Shown: positions 24,098 through 34,018, counted from the first letter of the stretch. The stretch is 64,000 nt of DNA from Kordia algicida (GCF_051013375.1 NZ_CP142125.1), one strand, 5' to 3'. Notes: generated from the letters alone by a model not told the origin. Numbers and translations: made by a program.

Positions 24098-25636
24098 TTA
24101 TCCCAACCAACCTTCTCTGTCCAAACTTCGGTATTGAATGGCTTCTCCAATATGGTTGGGCAAGATGTCTTTTTGCGCTTCTAAATCGGCAATGGTGCGT
24201 GCTACTTTTAAGATTCTGTCGTACGCTCTTGCGGAAAGATTGAGACGTTCCATGGCGTTTTTGAGAAGATGTAACGCTTCAGCATCCAATTTGCAATATT
24301 TTCGAATTTGCTTCGTATTCATTTGTGCATTGTAGTGTAAAATTTCAGAACTTTTGAAACGTTCCGTTTGTACTTCTCTGGCTTTTATCACGCGTTCACG
24401 GATTGCACTACTTGTCTCGCCTTTGCGTTCTTCGGAAAGTTTTTCAAAAGGAACTGGTGTGACTTCAATGTGAATGTCAATTCGATCTAGTAAAGGTCCC
24501 GAAATTTTTCCCATATAGCGTTGCATTTCTACAGGCGAGGAAGCCATGGGCGAATTCGGATCATTGAAAAATCCGCTTGGACTTGGATTCATGCTCGCTA
24601 CCAGCATAAAACTACTCGGATAGGTAATCGTAAAACGTGCTCTGGAAATCGTGACTTCTCGATCTTCCAACGGTTGTCGCATGACTTCCAAAACGCTACG
24701 TTTGAATTCTGGCAATTCATCTAAAAATAATACGCCATTATGCGCCAACGAGATCTCGCCGGGTTGCGGATAGCTTCCGCCGCCCACTAAAGCGACATCT
24801 GAAATGGTGTGATGCGGATTTCTAAACGGACGTTCGGCAATTAAACCCGATTTGTGTTTGATGTTTCCAACTACCGAATGAATTTTTGTCGTTTCTAAGG
24901 CTTCATGAAGCGTCAACGGTGGTAATATTGATGGCAACCTTTTGGCAAGCATGGTTTTTCCTGAACCTGGTGGTCCGATGAGAATAATATTGTGTCCGCC
25001 AGCCGCCGCAATCTCCATACAACGTTTGATGCTTTCTTGACCTTTTACATCCGAGAAATCGAATTCTGGAAAGGCGAGATTTTGTAAAAACTCTGCACGT
25101 GTATCAATGATAGTTTGCTCCAAAGGTTCGTCGGCATCAAAGAAATTGATGACTTGCCGAATATTTTTGACTCCGTAGACTTCTAAGTTATTGACAACTG
25201 CGGCTTCTTTAGCGTTTTGTTCAGGCAGAATGAATCCTTTGAAACCTTCTTCGCGTGCTTTGATAGCGATTGGCAATACGCCGTTGATGGGTTGTAAACT
25301 TCCATCGAGCGATAATTCGCCCATAATCAAGTATTTTTCTAAGTTTTCAGATTGAATTTGATTGGACGCCGCTAGTATTCCTAATGCTAAGGTTAAATCG
25401 TATGCGCTGCCTTCTTTCCGTAAATCGGCAGGTGCCATGTTGATCGTAATTTTCTTCCCTGGAATTTTGTAACCATTGTTTTGTAAAGCCGAAGCAATCC
25501 TGTAGTTGCTTTCGCGAATGGCATTATCGGGCAAACCGACCAAGTGATAGCCAATTCCTTTCGCAATATTTACTTCAACAGTGATCGTAGTAGCTTCGAT
25601 ACCAAAAACAGCGCTTCCGTATACTTTTTTGAGCAT
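24098..25636 (-). CDS. YifB/ComM-family Mg-chelatase-like AAA+ ATPase
   Basis: 512 residues, full length for the family. N-terminal Lon-protease-S5-like domain ('GIEATTITVEVNIAKGIGYH', 'VGLPDNAIRESNYRI'), central AAA+ module with Walker A 'LIGPPGSGKTMLAKRLPS' near residue 222, Walker B 'LFLDELPEFKRSVLEVMRQP', 'VASMNPSPSGFF', and the C-terminal Mg-chelatase lid domain ('NLSARAYDRILKVARTIADL', 'HIGEAIQYRSLDR'). ComM homologues are hexameric helicases that promote branch migration of incoming DNA during natural transformation. Single gene. Confidence 0.95.
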   Translation of the reverse strand: MLKKVYGSAVFGIEATTITVEVNIAKGIGYHLVGLPDNAIRESNYRIASALQNNGYKIPGKKITINMAPADLRKEGSAYDLTLALGILAASNQIQSENLEKYLIMGELSLDGSLQPINGVLPIAIKAREEGFKGFILPEQNAKEAAVVNNLEVYGVKNIRQVINFFDADEPLEQTIIDTRAEFLQNLAFPEFDFSDVKGQESIKRCMEIAAAGGHNIILIGPPGSGKTMLAKRLPSILPPLTLHEALETTKIHSVVGNIKHKSGLIAERPFRNPHHTISDVALVGGGSYPQPGEISLAHNGVLFLDELPEFKRSVLEVMRQPLEDREVTISRARFTITYPSSFMLVASMNPSPSGFFNDPNSPMASSPVEMQRYMGKISGPLLDRIDIHIEVTPVPFEKLSEERKGETSSAIRERVIKAREVQTERFKSSEILHYNAQMNTKQIRKYCKLDAEALHLLKNAMERLNLSARAYDRILKVARTIADLEAQKDILPNHIGEAIQYRSLDREGWLG

Positions 25637-25736
25637 TTTTAGATTTCTTTTTTTTTAAAGCTATCTTTTTATTTGTAAGATTCCTAGAATGAATTCGTAA
25701 GCGTTAAATATTTTGTATAAGCGTTAATTTTGAGTA

Positions 25737-25773
25737 TAAAAAAACCGTCATTTTGCTTTGAATGACGGTTTTT
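25737..25773. terminator. Bidirectional terminator between yifB region and FG-GAP gene
   Basis: AAACCGTCATT (25742-25752) and AATGACGGTTT (25761-25771) pair perfectly with A- and T-runs outside. On the minus strand it follows the FG-GAP gene by 22 bases. Confidence 0.85.
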
Positions 25774-25794
25774 GAGTTTTTGAAAAGAATTTGT

Positions 25795-28700
25795 TTATTG
25801 CTTGATGATCTTCTGAGTTTGTGTTCCCAAATTGGTTTGAATTTTCAGAAAATAGATTCCTTTGGAAAATTGTTTTAGCGGAATTTCCATTTGCAATTGT
25901 CCATTTTTCGCTACAACCGTTTTTAATAGTTTTCCGTTGATGTCAAATATCGTGACACGTTCTAGTTGTTGCGTTGCATTGATAGTTACGATGTTTTTTG
26001 TCGGATTTGGATAGACCGTAAGTTGATTGTTATTAAATTCTTCCACCGAAAGTGGCGCCACAATTTCTGTGCTTGCCGTATTTGTTGTAATTGGCGGATT
26101 GAAATCAAAAAAGATATCTGCCGTACTTAAAAAGATGTCTCCAATTACAACATTGCTTTTCGGTTTTATTCTGTACGCTATATATCCGTGTGAGTTGGGT
26201 TCATCGGAAGTACTGTCGGGCAAATTGATGTTATCAAATATGAAATTTACTTGATTCCCGTTCGTGATTTCTACACGACCATCATGACTTAGACTTTCTA
26301 TTTGTATGGTTGACCAATCAAATTTATCATCCAACATGTTTTCGACATTTACATTGATCGCACTTGCTGTTCCTGTGTTTTGAAAACGTATGATGTAGTG
26401 TAAGTATTTGTCTGCATCTTCAATGAAAATTTCTTCTCCTTCTAGTACGCGAATGTCGTTTGGATCGTACGAACCAATTACCGTTTGTTCTAATTGAAAA
26501 CTGTTGTTTTCTTCTGTTTCATCACCAGCAACAGGATTTATAGTCGCCGAAGTAAGTAAGATGTCGTCAATGTTTGTGGTTGGTGGCGCAAATACATTGA
26601 ATTCAAGATTGATGGTTCTTGTCTCAAAAGGATTTAATCCTGAGTAATTAAATGTTAGCGAGTTGCTTGTTTGTGTTGCGACTGTTTCACTTGCGGATAG
26701 GAATTGTACTTTGCTATCGTCGAATGTAAACGAGATGTTTCCGCTTAGTGGCACAGTTCCTTCATTTTTATAGACAATTTGATAGTCAGTGTCAAACCCT
26801 GGACGCGGATCATCAATGGAAGGATATACGACTATTGATAGGTCGTTTATGGTTTGATTTGCTTCGATACAGAAATCTGCCACTTGATTTGTGTTGCTCA
26901 ATCCTGTAAAGTCATTTGTATAACTTAGCGGCGAACTTGTGTAATAGTTTGGTAATGATGACGTTATTTGTGTGGTGTAGATTTCTTTGTTTGCTTGTAA
27001 CATAAATGTTCCATCAGCTTTTGTGAAGGTTGAGAATGAGTTTTCTCCGTTATCGGTTGTAATGAGCAAGGAAGGAATTGGCGCATCAGTATTGTCGCAA
27101 CCATCTGCATTTGCATCTAGGCGAACGATTCCAGAAATGGTATTGGTAAACGCTCCGAGATTTTTGAACCATAGTATTTCATTCGTGAATATTGACGTGA
27201 TGAGATCAACTTTACCATCTTCATCTAGATCTGCTACTGTGATACGACTGATATTTCCTATGAAGCTTGTTATTTCTACAGGATCGCCAAAGTTGGCATT
27301 TCCATCATTGGGAAACCATACGAATTTTTGTCCTTCTTCAGAATTTGTAATCATGTCCATGTCGCCATCTTCATCTACATCTAAACTATATATTATTGAT
27401 GGATTTTGAGGAATTTCTGAGGTAATTACTGGTGCATCAAATGTACCTTGTCCGTCCGTATTGATAAAATATCCAACTTCATCATAAAAACGATTTGCAT
27501 AGAGAACGTCTACATCGGTATCTCCATCAATATCTGCTGCAAATATCGCCGCAGGATAATGCATGCTTTCAACGATAACGTGCTTTGTGGTAAGATCGCC
27601 AAGTCCATCCGTATTTTCATGCCAGATGATTTCATTGTTGTTGTAAGACGCTAAAATATCGATATCATCATCGCCATCAACATCAGCAACTTGTAGACTT
27701 AGAATGTAACTTGTGCCTGGCTGAGAGAATACGATTCTTGGCGCAAATGTACCATCGCCATTGTTTTTGTAGAGGACTAATGTACTGTTTTCTTCTCCAC
27801 TTATAACATCCATATCGCCATCATCATCTACATCTGCATACGCAATTTTAATAATGTCATCCATGGTTGTTTCAAAAATATGTTGTTGAGTAAAGTTTCC
27901 GCTTCCATCGTTTTCTATCCAAATGAGTTGGTATTCGTCTGTAGTGGAATCGAGATACGAGTAGAATAAAACATCGTTATCAGTATCACCATCCATATCA
28001 ACGGCAAAGACATTTCTAGGCTTTTCATTGGTGTTGGATATTATGTTTTGAAGGTTTGAAAAATTACCTTGACCATCTGTATTTTCATACCATGCCACTT
28101 TGTTATCTCCATGAGAAGAAGAAACTAGGTCTAAATCGCCATCACCATCAATATCTGCATAATCAACATGATTGGCAGATAATGCTGTGGAAGATATTGG
28201 ATTTCTTGTACTGTAGTTTCCGAGTCCATCAGTGTTGCTGTACCAAAAGTATTCGCTGAAATTAAAATCAGTTACTAATAGATCTGGCGTATTGTCATTA
28301 TTCAAGTCTGTAACAAATACATCTGAAATACTCGGCACATCAGTGTTTATGACGATTTCATTGCTAAAGCTTAGTGATCCTGAATTTTTATATAAAGTGG
28401 TTCCATCTTGGTTAGCATCATACACAATGACATCTAAATGCCCATTGTTGTCTACATCTACCAATCGAATTCCTTTAGTAGAGTTTGCTGATCCTGAAGA
28501 AGAAGTTGGTAAGGTAATTAGTGTTTGTCTGTTTGCAAACGTTCCCATTCCATCCGTATTTTCAAACCAATGAACACGTTTGCTGCTTCCGTTGATGTAT
28601 AGCGTAAGAATATCATTATCGCCATCATTGTCTATATCGGCAGCTTGATAATCTTGATATAATGCAAATGTATTCATGGTTTCGAAGAAGCCTAATGTAC

Positions 28701-29358
28701 CATCTGCGTTGAATTTGTAGGCATTTAAGTCATATCCGTTGTCTCTGATGATGTCTACCAAATTGTCGCCATCTACATCAACCGCAATAAAACCATCATT
28801 GTTTGCAAGTAAGTAATTGTCTGTAAAATTTGCTTGTCCATCAGTGTTGTCTATCCATGATATATTTTGTGTGCTTCCATAGATGATATCTAAGTCGCCA
28901 TCGTTATTCATGTCTATTACCTGTAGTCGCAAACCAAAAAAAGAGTTTGTCGTTGCTAGAGCGACTGCTTCTGCGAAGTTTCCTGCTCCGTCTAGATTTT
29001 CACTATACATTACATTGGCAGTACTTCCGTTGCCTCTCATAAAGAAGACAACATCTAGATCGCCATCATTGTCAAAATCACCTGTTCTTACCGTGTATGC
29101 GTCAACAAAATCGTCTATTAAACGTCTTTCAGTTTCAAAATTTCCTTGTCCATCTGTACTGCGTCTCCATATGATTTCGCCATAACTTGCTACGAGTATA
29201 TCTTTGAAGCCATCGTTATCAATATCTGCTGCGTGTATGGATTGCGGATTGGAAGTCCCATAAGAATCGTCAATAACAACATTTTGTTCATAAGCCACTT
29301 GTGCATTTGCTGAAAGGTAACAGAAACAGCTTATTAGTGCGAGTAGTATTTTTTTCAT
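25795..29358 (-). CDS. Giant FG-GAP/VCBS-repeat surface protein with T9SS sorting tail
   Basis: 1187 residues from the ATG at 29358, which begins the signal peptide 'MKKILLALISCFCYLSANAQ'; the frame starts six codons earlier but that would bury the signal. Residues about 40-760 contain about 14 calcium-binding FG-GAP/VCBS repeats of the form DxDxDGxxD ('DIDNDGFKDILVA', 'DFDNDGDLDVVFF', 'DVDEDGDMDMIT'), which should fold as beta-propellers. Then come an SdrD-like/CNA-B-type domain ('GIVRLDANADGCDNTDAPIP'), DUF11-like modules and a 'DPNDIRVLEGEEI' to 'FFDFNPPITTNTA' domain typical of such proteins, and finally a type A T9SS tail ('LTVYPNPTKNIVTINA', 'GIYFLKIQTNLG'). Likely a large secreted adhesin or binding protein; no catalytic motif seen. 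It lies 76 bases downstream of a response regulator gene. Confidence 0.9.
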   Translation of the reverse strand: MKKILLALISCFCYLSANAQVAYEQNVVIDDSYGTSNPQSIHAADIDNDGFKDILVASYGEIIWRRSTDGQGNFETERRLIDDFVDAYTVRTGDFDNDGDLDVVFFMRGNGSTANVMYSENLDGAGNFAEAVALATTNSFFGLRLQVIDMNNDGDLDIIYGSTQNISWIDNTDGQANFTDNYLLANNDGFIAVDVDGDNLVDIIRDNGYDLNAYKFNADGTLGFFETMNTFALYQDYQAADIDNDGDNDILTLYINGSSKRVHWFENTDGMGTFANRQTLITLPTSSSGSANSTKGIRLVDVDNNGHLDVIVYDANQDGTTLYKNSGSLSFSNEIVINTDVPSISDVFVTDLNNDNTPDLLVTDFNFSEYFWYSNTDGLGNYSTRNPISSTALSANHVDYADIDGDGDLDLVSSSHGDNKVAWYENTDGQGNFSNLQNIISNTNEKPRNVFAVDMDGDTDNDVLFYSYLDSTTDEYQLIWIENDGSGNFTQQHIFETTMDDIIKIAYADVDDDGDMDVISGEENSTLVLYKNNGDGTFAPRIVFSQPGTSYILSLQVADVDGDDDIDILASYNNNEIIWHENTDGLGDLTTKHVIVESMHYPAAIFAADIDGDTDVDVLYANRFYDEVGYFINTDGQGTFDAPVITSEIPQNPSIIYSLDVDEDGDMDMITNSEEGQKFVWFPNDGNANFGDPVEITSFIGNISRITVADLDEDGKVDLITSIFTNEILWFKNLGAFTNTISGIVRLDANADGCDNTDAPIPSLLITTDNGENSFSTFTKADGTFMLQANKEIYTTQITSSLPNYYTSSPLSYTNDFTGLSNTNQVADFCIEANQTINDLSIVVYPSIDDPRPGFDTDYQIVYKNEGTVPLSGNISFTFDDSKVQFLSASETVATQTSNSLTFNYSGLNPFETRTINLEFNVFAPPTTNIDDILLTSATINPVAGDETEENNSFQLEQTVIGSYDPNDIRVLEGEEIFIEDADKYLHYIIRFQNTGTASAINVNVENMLDDKFDWSTIQIESLSHDGRVEITNGNQVNFIFDNINLPDSTSDEPNSHGYIAYRIKPKSNVVIGDIFLSTADIFFDFNPPITTNTASTEIVAPLSVEEFNNNQLTVYPNPTKNIVTINATQQLERVTIFDINGKLLKTVVAKNGQLQMEIPLKQFSKGIYFLKIQTNLGTQTQKIIKQ

Positions 29359-29434
29359 AATTACGGTTTTGCACAAAAGTAAGTAATCTTTGTTTATGGT
29401 TTGTTTTTGAGGAGATTATTCTTTTGGAATGGTT

Positions 29435-30076
29435 TTATAGTTCTATAAATTTATGTTGAATAGCATACGTCACCAATTCCGAAACAGAATGAATGTTTAG
29501 CTTGCTGTATAGGTTTTTTTTATGCGATTGTACCGTATTTACTGAGATGAAAAGAAGTTCGGCGATTTCTTTGGTTTTTTTGTTTTGTGCGATGAGTTTT
29601 AAGATATCTATTTCCCTTGGCGTGAGTTTTACGTGTGTTGCTTGCTTGTTTTTGGATTCTTCCGAAGTATTTAATAAGATTTCTGTCAATCTTGGGTCGT
29701 AGAAGTTTTCGCCGTTATAAACTTTCTGAATGGCTTCTACAAGCATGGTTTTGCTCGTACTTTTTAAGACATATCCTTTTGCACCTTTTTCAATGGCTTT
29801 TTTGATATATTTTGCCTGATCGTGCATGGTGAGCATTAACACGTTTTGTGATAGTTTTTCTTCTTTTAGCGTATCTAACACCACCAATCCGTCCATTTCT
29901 GGCATGGAAATATCGAGAATGAACACATGTACTTCGTGATTGTGTAAATGCTGAATCGCTTGTTTTCCCGAAGTAACGATGTGAATATTATAGTTGTTTT
30001 CGCTTTCTAACATGACTGCAATGCCTTCCGAAACTAAGTTATGATCGTCGCAAATGAGCAGTTGTATTTTTTTCAT
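29435..30076 (-). CDS. NarL/LuxR-family response regulator
   Basis: 213 residues. Receiver with 'LLICDDHNLVSEGIAVMLE', phospho-acceptor Asp in 'VHVFILDISMPEMDGLVVL', Thr in 'VLMLTMHD' and Lys in 'AKGYVLKS'; C-terminal LuxR HTH 'LTPREIDILKLIAQNKKTKE', 'LFISVNTVQSHKKNLYSKLN'. Encoded 27 bases downstream of the TPR histidine kinase, its evident partner. It precedes the FG-GAP surface protein, a possible target. Confidence 0.94.
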   Translation of the reverse strand: MKKIQLLICDDHNLVSEGIAVMLESENNYNIHIVTSGKQAIQHLHNHEVHVFILDISMPEMDGLVVLDTLKEEKLSQNVLMLTMHDQAKYIKKAIEKGAKGYVLKSTSKTMLVEAIQKVYNGENFYDPRLTEILLNTSEESKNKQATHVKLTPREIDILKLIAQNKKTKEIAELLFISVNTVQSHKKNLYSKLNIHSVSELVTYAIQHKFIEL

Positions 30077-30103
30077 TGGTTGGCTGTTTTAAAGAATTTC
30101 AAA

Positions 30104-32209
30104 TCATATTGGTATGTCAATGGTTACGGTAGTTCCGCGTTTTTTGTTTGAATCGATATGGTAGTTTCCTTCTATGATTTGTACTTGTTTGCGAAGGTTT
30201 TTTAATCCAATTCCGTTAAAATGTTGTTGCATATCAAAGCCTTTTCCGTCGTCTTCTACCATGATATTTATGTGATCTGTATTTTTGGTAATGTAAATGG
30301 TTAAGTTAGTAGCTACTGCATGTTTTAAGGTATTGTTAACCAATTCCTGTAAGATTCTAAAGATAAAAATACTGATTTGAGAGTTTTGGAAGTTTTCCAA
30401 ACCGTGAATTGCCGTGTGTACTTTTAATCGTTCGTTTTGTACTTTTTCTGAAAAGTTCGCAATCGCATTTTTTAGATTGAATTCTGGAATCGGGTCTTGG
30501 TCAAAACGATGTGATATACTTCTAATTTCCATCGTAATCGTATTGATGATTTGCATGGTTTTGTCATACAATTTTTTAGTGCCGTTGTGCGCTTTTAAGA
30601 CGTTTTCATCAAATGCCTGAAAGTGAAATTTCACGGAAGTGAGCAAACTCCCAATATTGTTATGTAATTCTTTTGAAATTGCTTCTTTTTCTTTAGATCG
30701 TGCTGTGAGTGTCGCATTGATGATTTCGAGTTCCTGATTGTTTACTAGATTTTGAATGCGTTCTTGCAATAATAATTCTTGTTGTTTGGCAAGCTGACTC
30801 GTTGTTTTTTTTAGTTTGTAAAAGTAAAAAGCAATGACAGAAACTAAGCAAAGAGTGAGTCCGAAGACAATTAAATACGCATAGAGTTGTTCGTTTTCTT
30901 TTTGTTTTCGCAACGCAATTTCTTCTGCCAAAGCGCGGTCTTTTTCTAAAGAAGCGACTTCTATTTTTTTCATTTTTGCTTGTGCTGATTTTTGCAATGC
31001 TGCAATTTCCCAAAGTTTTTCTTCGTTAAATACGGAATCGTTCAACTTTTCGTAGGCGATTCTGTAGTTGTACGCATTTTTAAAATTTCTTTCCTGAAAA
31101 GCAATTTCTGCCTGTTTTTTGACCAAATAACGCTCAAAAGTGAGTTTTTCTTGATTTTTTGATAGCAATATTGCTTTTTTTAGTTCGTTTTTGGCTTTTG
31201 CAATTTGACCTTTCGTTTGATACATCGCTGCTTTTGAAAGATGGATTTTTGCCAAATAAGAAGCTTTTTCTGTAGTTTGTAAATGGTTTTCAGCTTTGTC
31301 TAAATATTCAAATGCAACCGAATGATTTCGATCTGAATACAATTCCGCAATATTTAAGTAACCTTCTACCAAAGCAGAAGAATCTTGTGTTTTTTCTTTG
31401 AGTTGAATGCTTTTTTTAAAATATTCTAACGAAAGTGCATCTTCATTTTTTTCATAAAATAACGCGCCAAGATTGTTGTATAGTTTTGCAATTTCTGTTT
31501 CGTTTTCTTTGTTTTTATAATGTTTTAAAGCCTTTTTATAGTAGAATTCTGCTAAATTATAATCTGAAGATAAACTGTACACATTTCCCAAATTTGTATA
31601 GGTTTTAATCGTTTGTCGGCTCGTCGTATCATCTTTATTTAATAGTAATGATTGTTGCAAATGATATACTGCAACATCATACACGCCTTTTTTTACATAT
31701 ACATTTCCCAAGTTGGCATGTGTTGTACTCCGTTGTTTGTTTGTAATACTACTATCTTGAATTGACAAGGCTTTTTGATATACTTCCAACGCTTCATCAT
31801 ACAACTCATTTCGTTTGTATAGCAAGGCTTTTGTGTTGTATACTGCACGCAAACCCACGTAGTTTTTAGTTGCAATTTCAAGTCGTTCCGCTTGTTGTAA
31901 CACTCGAAAAGCACTGTCTAATTTTACTTTGTGATTCCAGTAATAGGCTTGAATTCTGAGACTTTTGGCAATTCCTTTTTTGTAATTATGAATAGTTGCG
32001 ATTGAATCTGATTTTTTAGCGACCAAAAAAGATGTTTCCCATTGTTTGTCAATTATATTTGAAAATGCTTCTGTGTTTAAACTGTCTACAAGATTGCGAA
32101 ATTCATCATTTTCTGCAGATGCTACTTTTTTACATTGTGTCAATTGTATGGCAGTGAAAAGAATTGCAAAAAATAGTAAAAAACGCTGTGCTTGAAATGG
32201 TAAGTTCAT
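30104..32209 (-). CDS. TPR-repeat sensor histidine kinase (HisKA_3)
   Basis: 701 residues. N-terminal signal/lipobox-like segment ('FFAILFTAIQLTQCKK'), periplasmic TPR array from about 60 to 400 ('STTHANLGNVYVKKGVYDVA', 'TYTNLGNVYSLSSDYNLAEF', 'KLYNNLGALFYEKNEDALSL', 'EGYLNIAELYSDRNHSVAFE'), one transmembrane helix near 440-460 ('LYAYLIVFGLTLCLVSVIAF'), coiled coil, HisKA_3 box with the phospho-His in 'SKELHNNIGSLLTSVKFHF', and HATPase ('LQELVNNTLKHAVATN', 'VEDDGKGFDMQQHFNGIGLK'). A flavobacterial design in which the TPR domain senses envelope or peptide signals. It is paired with the response regulator downstream. Confidence 0.93.
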   Translation of the reverse strand: MNLPFQAQRFLLFFAILFTAIQLTQCKKVASAENDEFRNLVDSLNTEAFSNIIDKQWETSFLVAKKSDSIATIHNYKKGIAKSLRIQAYYWNHKVKLDSAFRVLQQAERLEIATKNYVGLRAVYNTKALLYKRNELYDEALEVYQKALSIQDSSITNKQRSTTHANLGNVYVKKGVYDVAVYHLQQSLLLNKDDTTSRQTIKTYTNLGNVYSLSSDYNLAEFYYKKALKHYKNKENETEIAKLYNNLGALFYEKNEDALSLEYFKKSIQLKEKTQDSSALVEGYLNIAELYSDRNHSVAFEYLDKAENHLQTTEKASYLAKIHLSKAAMYQTKGQIAKAKNELKKAILLSKNQEKLTFERYLVKKQAEIAFQERNFKNAYNYRIAYEKLNDSVFNEEKLWEIAALQKSAQAKMKKIEVASLEKDRALAEEIALRKQKENEQLYAYLIVFGLTLCLVSVIAFYFYKLKKTTSQLAKQQELLLQERIQNLVNNQELEIINATLTARSKEKEAISKELHNNIGSLLTSVKFHFQAFDENVLKAHNGTKKLYDKTMQIINTITMEIRSISHRFDQDPIPEFNLKNAIANFSEKVQNERLKVHTAIHGLENFQNSQISIFIFRILQELVNNTLKHAVATNLTIYITKNTDHINIMVEDDGKGFDMQQHFNGIGLKNLRKQVQIIEGNYHIDSNKKRGTTVTIDIPI

Positions 32210-32229
32210 TGGGTAATTTCTTAAGTAGG

Positions 32230-32661
32230 TTATGAATGTGATTGATCGATAAGATCAGAATCTTCATAAGTAATCACCTTGCGTTTGGTGCCATCTGGTC
32301 TTGCATCTTTTACCTTCACTTCTACCACAAATACTGAGTTTTCATCGTTGTCAAATTTAAAATCAATTCCTTTTTTTGGATCTTTTATGATTTCGAATTT
32401 ATGTTTATTTTTAAATATCGTTTCAGAAGACACTTTTGTTTTTGGAATGAGATATATACTCAATTTTAATACATTTAAAACAGCAGTTTTGTCTTTGTTG
32501 AATGCTTCCAGATTGTTGATATCTTCAGAAGAAACCTCTTTAAAATCAATATCAAATGTTGTTTCAACAGTGAGTTCGACATGTAATTGATTGGTAGTTT
32601 CTTTATCTTCTCTGGCAACAACCATTTGTACAGATTTGATTGGATTTTTTTCAGTTTTCAT
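32230..32661 (-). CDS. Hypothetical protein
   Basis: 143 residues, soluble, Lys/Asp/Val-rich, with an alternating pattern suggesting a beta-sandwich ('SVQMVVAREDKETTNQLHVE', 'LNVLKLSIYLIPKTKVSSET', 'GIDFKFDNDENSVFVVEVKV'). No signal peptide and no family that I recognise. It lies 20 bases upstream of the TPR histidine kinase gene on the same strand, so it may be co-transcribed with the two-component pair. Confidence 0.6.
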   Translation of the reverse strand: MKTEKNPIKSVQMVVAREDKETTNQLHVELTVETTFDIDFKEVSSEDINNLEAFNKDKTAVLNVLKLSIYLIPKTKVSSETIFKNKHKFEIIKDPKKGIDFKFDNDENSVFVVEVKVKDARPDGTKRKVITYEDSDLIDQSHS

Positions 32662-32749
32662 AATATGGGTTGGTTTGGAATTAGTATACTATGAATTTAA
32701 TCAAATTTTCTGTCATAAGTATATCTTCAGAATCTTCTTTTATTTTAAG

Positions 32750-32790
32750 AAAATACAGCGTAATTTTTTAATGAATTACGCTGTATGAAA
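32750..32790. terminator. Strong bidirectional terminator hairpin
   Basis: ATACAGCGTAATT (32753-32765) and AATTACGCTGTAT (32774-32786) form a perfect 13-bp stem. On the minus strand it begins 11 bases after the stop of the 32798-33466 gene and is followed by TTTTCTTAAAA. Confidence 0.8.
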
Positions 32791-32797
32791 TTGCTAG

Positions 32798-33466
32798 TTA
32801 TAAGATTGCTTCATGATGTTCAATCAAAGAAGTATCTGCATTTCTTCCATTCGGAATGAATTTTCCTGTACTAGAATCGTATGCTAATGAAATGGTATCA
32901 ATGCCGCCACCAAATTTTACAGCAGTCATTTGAGAAGTCACATTTGTTACCACGGTATTGCTTATCGTATTCGATTCTAACCAAATATATACCGTTGTAT
33001 AAGGCGTCATTACAGCATTGTGCGCTCGTAACACAGGAACTGCCGAAATAGCGTTTCCTGCGATTTCTGTGCCGTTTACAGTAGCATCTTGATACAATCC
33101 TACAGTCATATATGGCTTTTCAGCATATTGATTTTCCAATGCGTACGAATGTGGTTTTCCGCCAGTTGCTGGACCAGTAATTGTGGCATTCGATTCTAAA
33201 GTATATTGTTTGTTTTGAATCGCACCAACAGGAACATTTGATAATTGACTTAGCTTTGCGCCACTTACAATTTCACTCGTTGAAGCGTAAATTCCGTATT
33301 CTTCTGTCCAACTTAATGTGTTTGATTGCATTGGTTTGAATACTTGCCAAGCTACGTTTGGACTTCCATCTTTTGTTGGTTTTGCTACCACAACATTCAC
33401 TCCTGCGATGTAGATATTTCTTAATTGTTCGTCCGTGAATGCGGTATTTAGTTTAAATTCTGACAT
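32798..33466 (-). CDS. Hypothetical protein, beta-rich
   Basis: 222 residues without signal peptide or membrane segment. Repeating strand-like segments ('IYIAGVNVVVAKPTKDGSPN', 'VAWQVFKPMQSNTLSWTEEY', 'YTLESNATITGPATGGKPHS', 'YTTVYIWLESNTISNTVVTN', 'TAVKFGGGIDTISLAYDSST') suggest an all-beta fold, with some resemblance in style to small lectin- or cytolysin-like sandwiches, but I cannot name a family. It shares a 5' leader element with the next gene upstream (33536-34018), and a strong terminator follows. Confidence 0.6.
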   Translation of the reverse strand: MSEFKLNTAFTDEQLRNIYIAGVNVVVAKPTKDGSPNVAWQVFKPMQSNTLSWTEEYGIYASTSEIVSGAKLSQLSNVPVGAIQNKQYTLESNATITGPATGGKPHSYALENQYAEKPYMTVGLYQDATVNGTEIAGNAISAVPVLRAHNAVMTPYTTVYIWLESNTISNTVVTNVTSQMTAVKFGGGIDTISLAYDSSTGKFIPNGRNADTSLIEHHEAIL

Positions 33467-33491
33467 GTTATTTTTATTTAATTGATTTGCT

Positions 33492-33551
33492 CCTACTCTA
33501 TTTAGGCTTTTCGGAATACGCCTTTGTTGCGACTATTATTTACATGTACAC
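33492..33551 (-). promoter_or_regulatory. Duplicated leader element, copy A
   Basis: On the minus strand this reads GTGTACATGTAAATAATAGT, then a hairpin-capable AGGCG...CGAAAAGCCT and AGAGTAGG, about 25 bases before the ATG at 33466. It matches copy B (34047-34103) over about 55 bases, 26 of 32 in the AGGCG-AGAGTA core. It overlaps the last codons of the upstream gene. Confidence 0.55.
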
Positions 33552-34018
33552 GCGTGATTGTTTCCTGCTAATAATAGCAAAGCCATATCGCCAGAAGACA
33601 AATCTTTTACATTATTGCTCGCAAATGCTAATGGCATTGGTAAGGAAATATTGAAGCTTGTTTCTTCACATTTTTCGCCAAGAAAAGGCACATCGATACA
33701 TCCTTCTAAACTCAGTTTAAAGGATATTTCAGCATCAGTAACTTTAAAATTTCTTACCGAAACTTTAATTGTAATTCTTGGTATCGGACTGAACTCAAAA
33801 TCAGTATCTGCGTTGAAAGAAAAGGTTTTGGTAAAGTTTCCTAACGGACTTTCCGCAGTTAAATTGATCGTTACTTCTCCGTCACCTTCTGCAACTAATT
33901 CTGCACAAGCTTTTAAACCAAATATTTCTGGTGTGCATCTTTTTACGGCACGCAAATCAAATCCTTGATATACGGCGTTGTTTTCAACTTTTGTAACACT
34001 TTTGTAATGGGTTGACAT
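33536..34018 (-). CDS. Hypothetical protein with conserved Cys
   Basis: 160 residues from the ATG at 34018; the open frame extends to 34141, but that part runs through the leader repeat and is not coding-like. Soluble, no signal peptide: 'KVENNAVYQGFDLRAVKRCT', 'VTINLTAESPLGNFTKTFSF', 'IPRITIKVSVRNFKVTDAEI', 'LEGCIDVPFLGEKCEETSFN', ending 'GNNHACTCK'. Probably a beta-sandwich; family not recognised. It forms a tandem with the 32798-33466 gene (69-base gap), each gene preceded by the same leader. Confidence 0.6.
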   Translation of the reverse strand: MSTHYKSVTKVENNAVYQGFDLRAVKRCTPEIFGLKACAELVAEGDGEVTINLTAESPLGNFTKTFSFNADTDFEFSPIPRITIKVSVRNFKVTDAEISFKLSLEGCIDVPFLGEKCEETSFNISLPMPLAFASNNVKDLSSGDMALLLLAGNNHACTCK

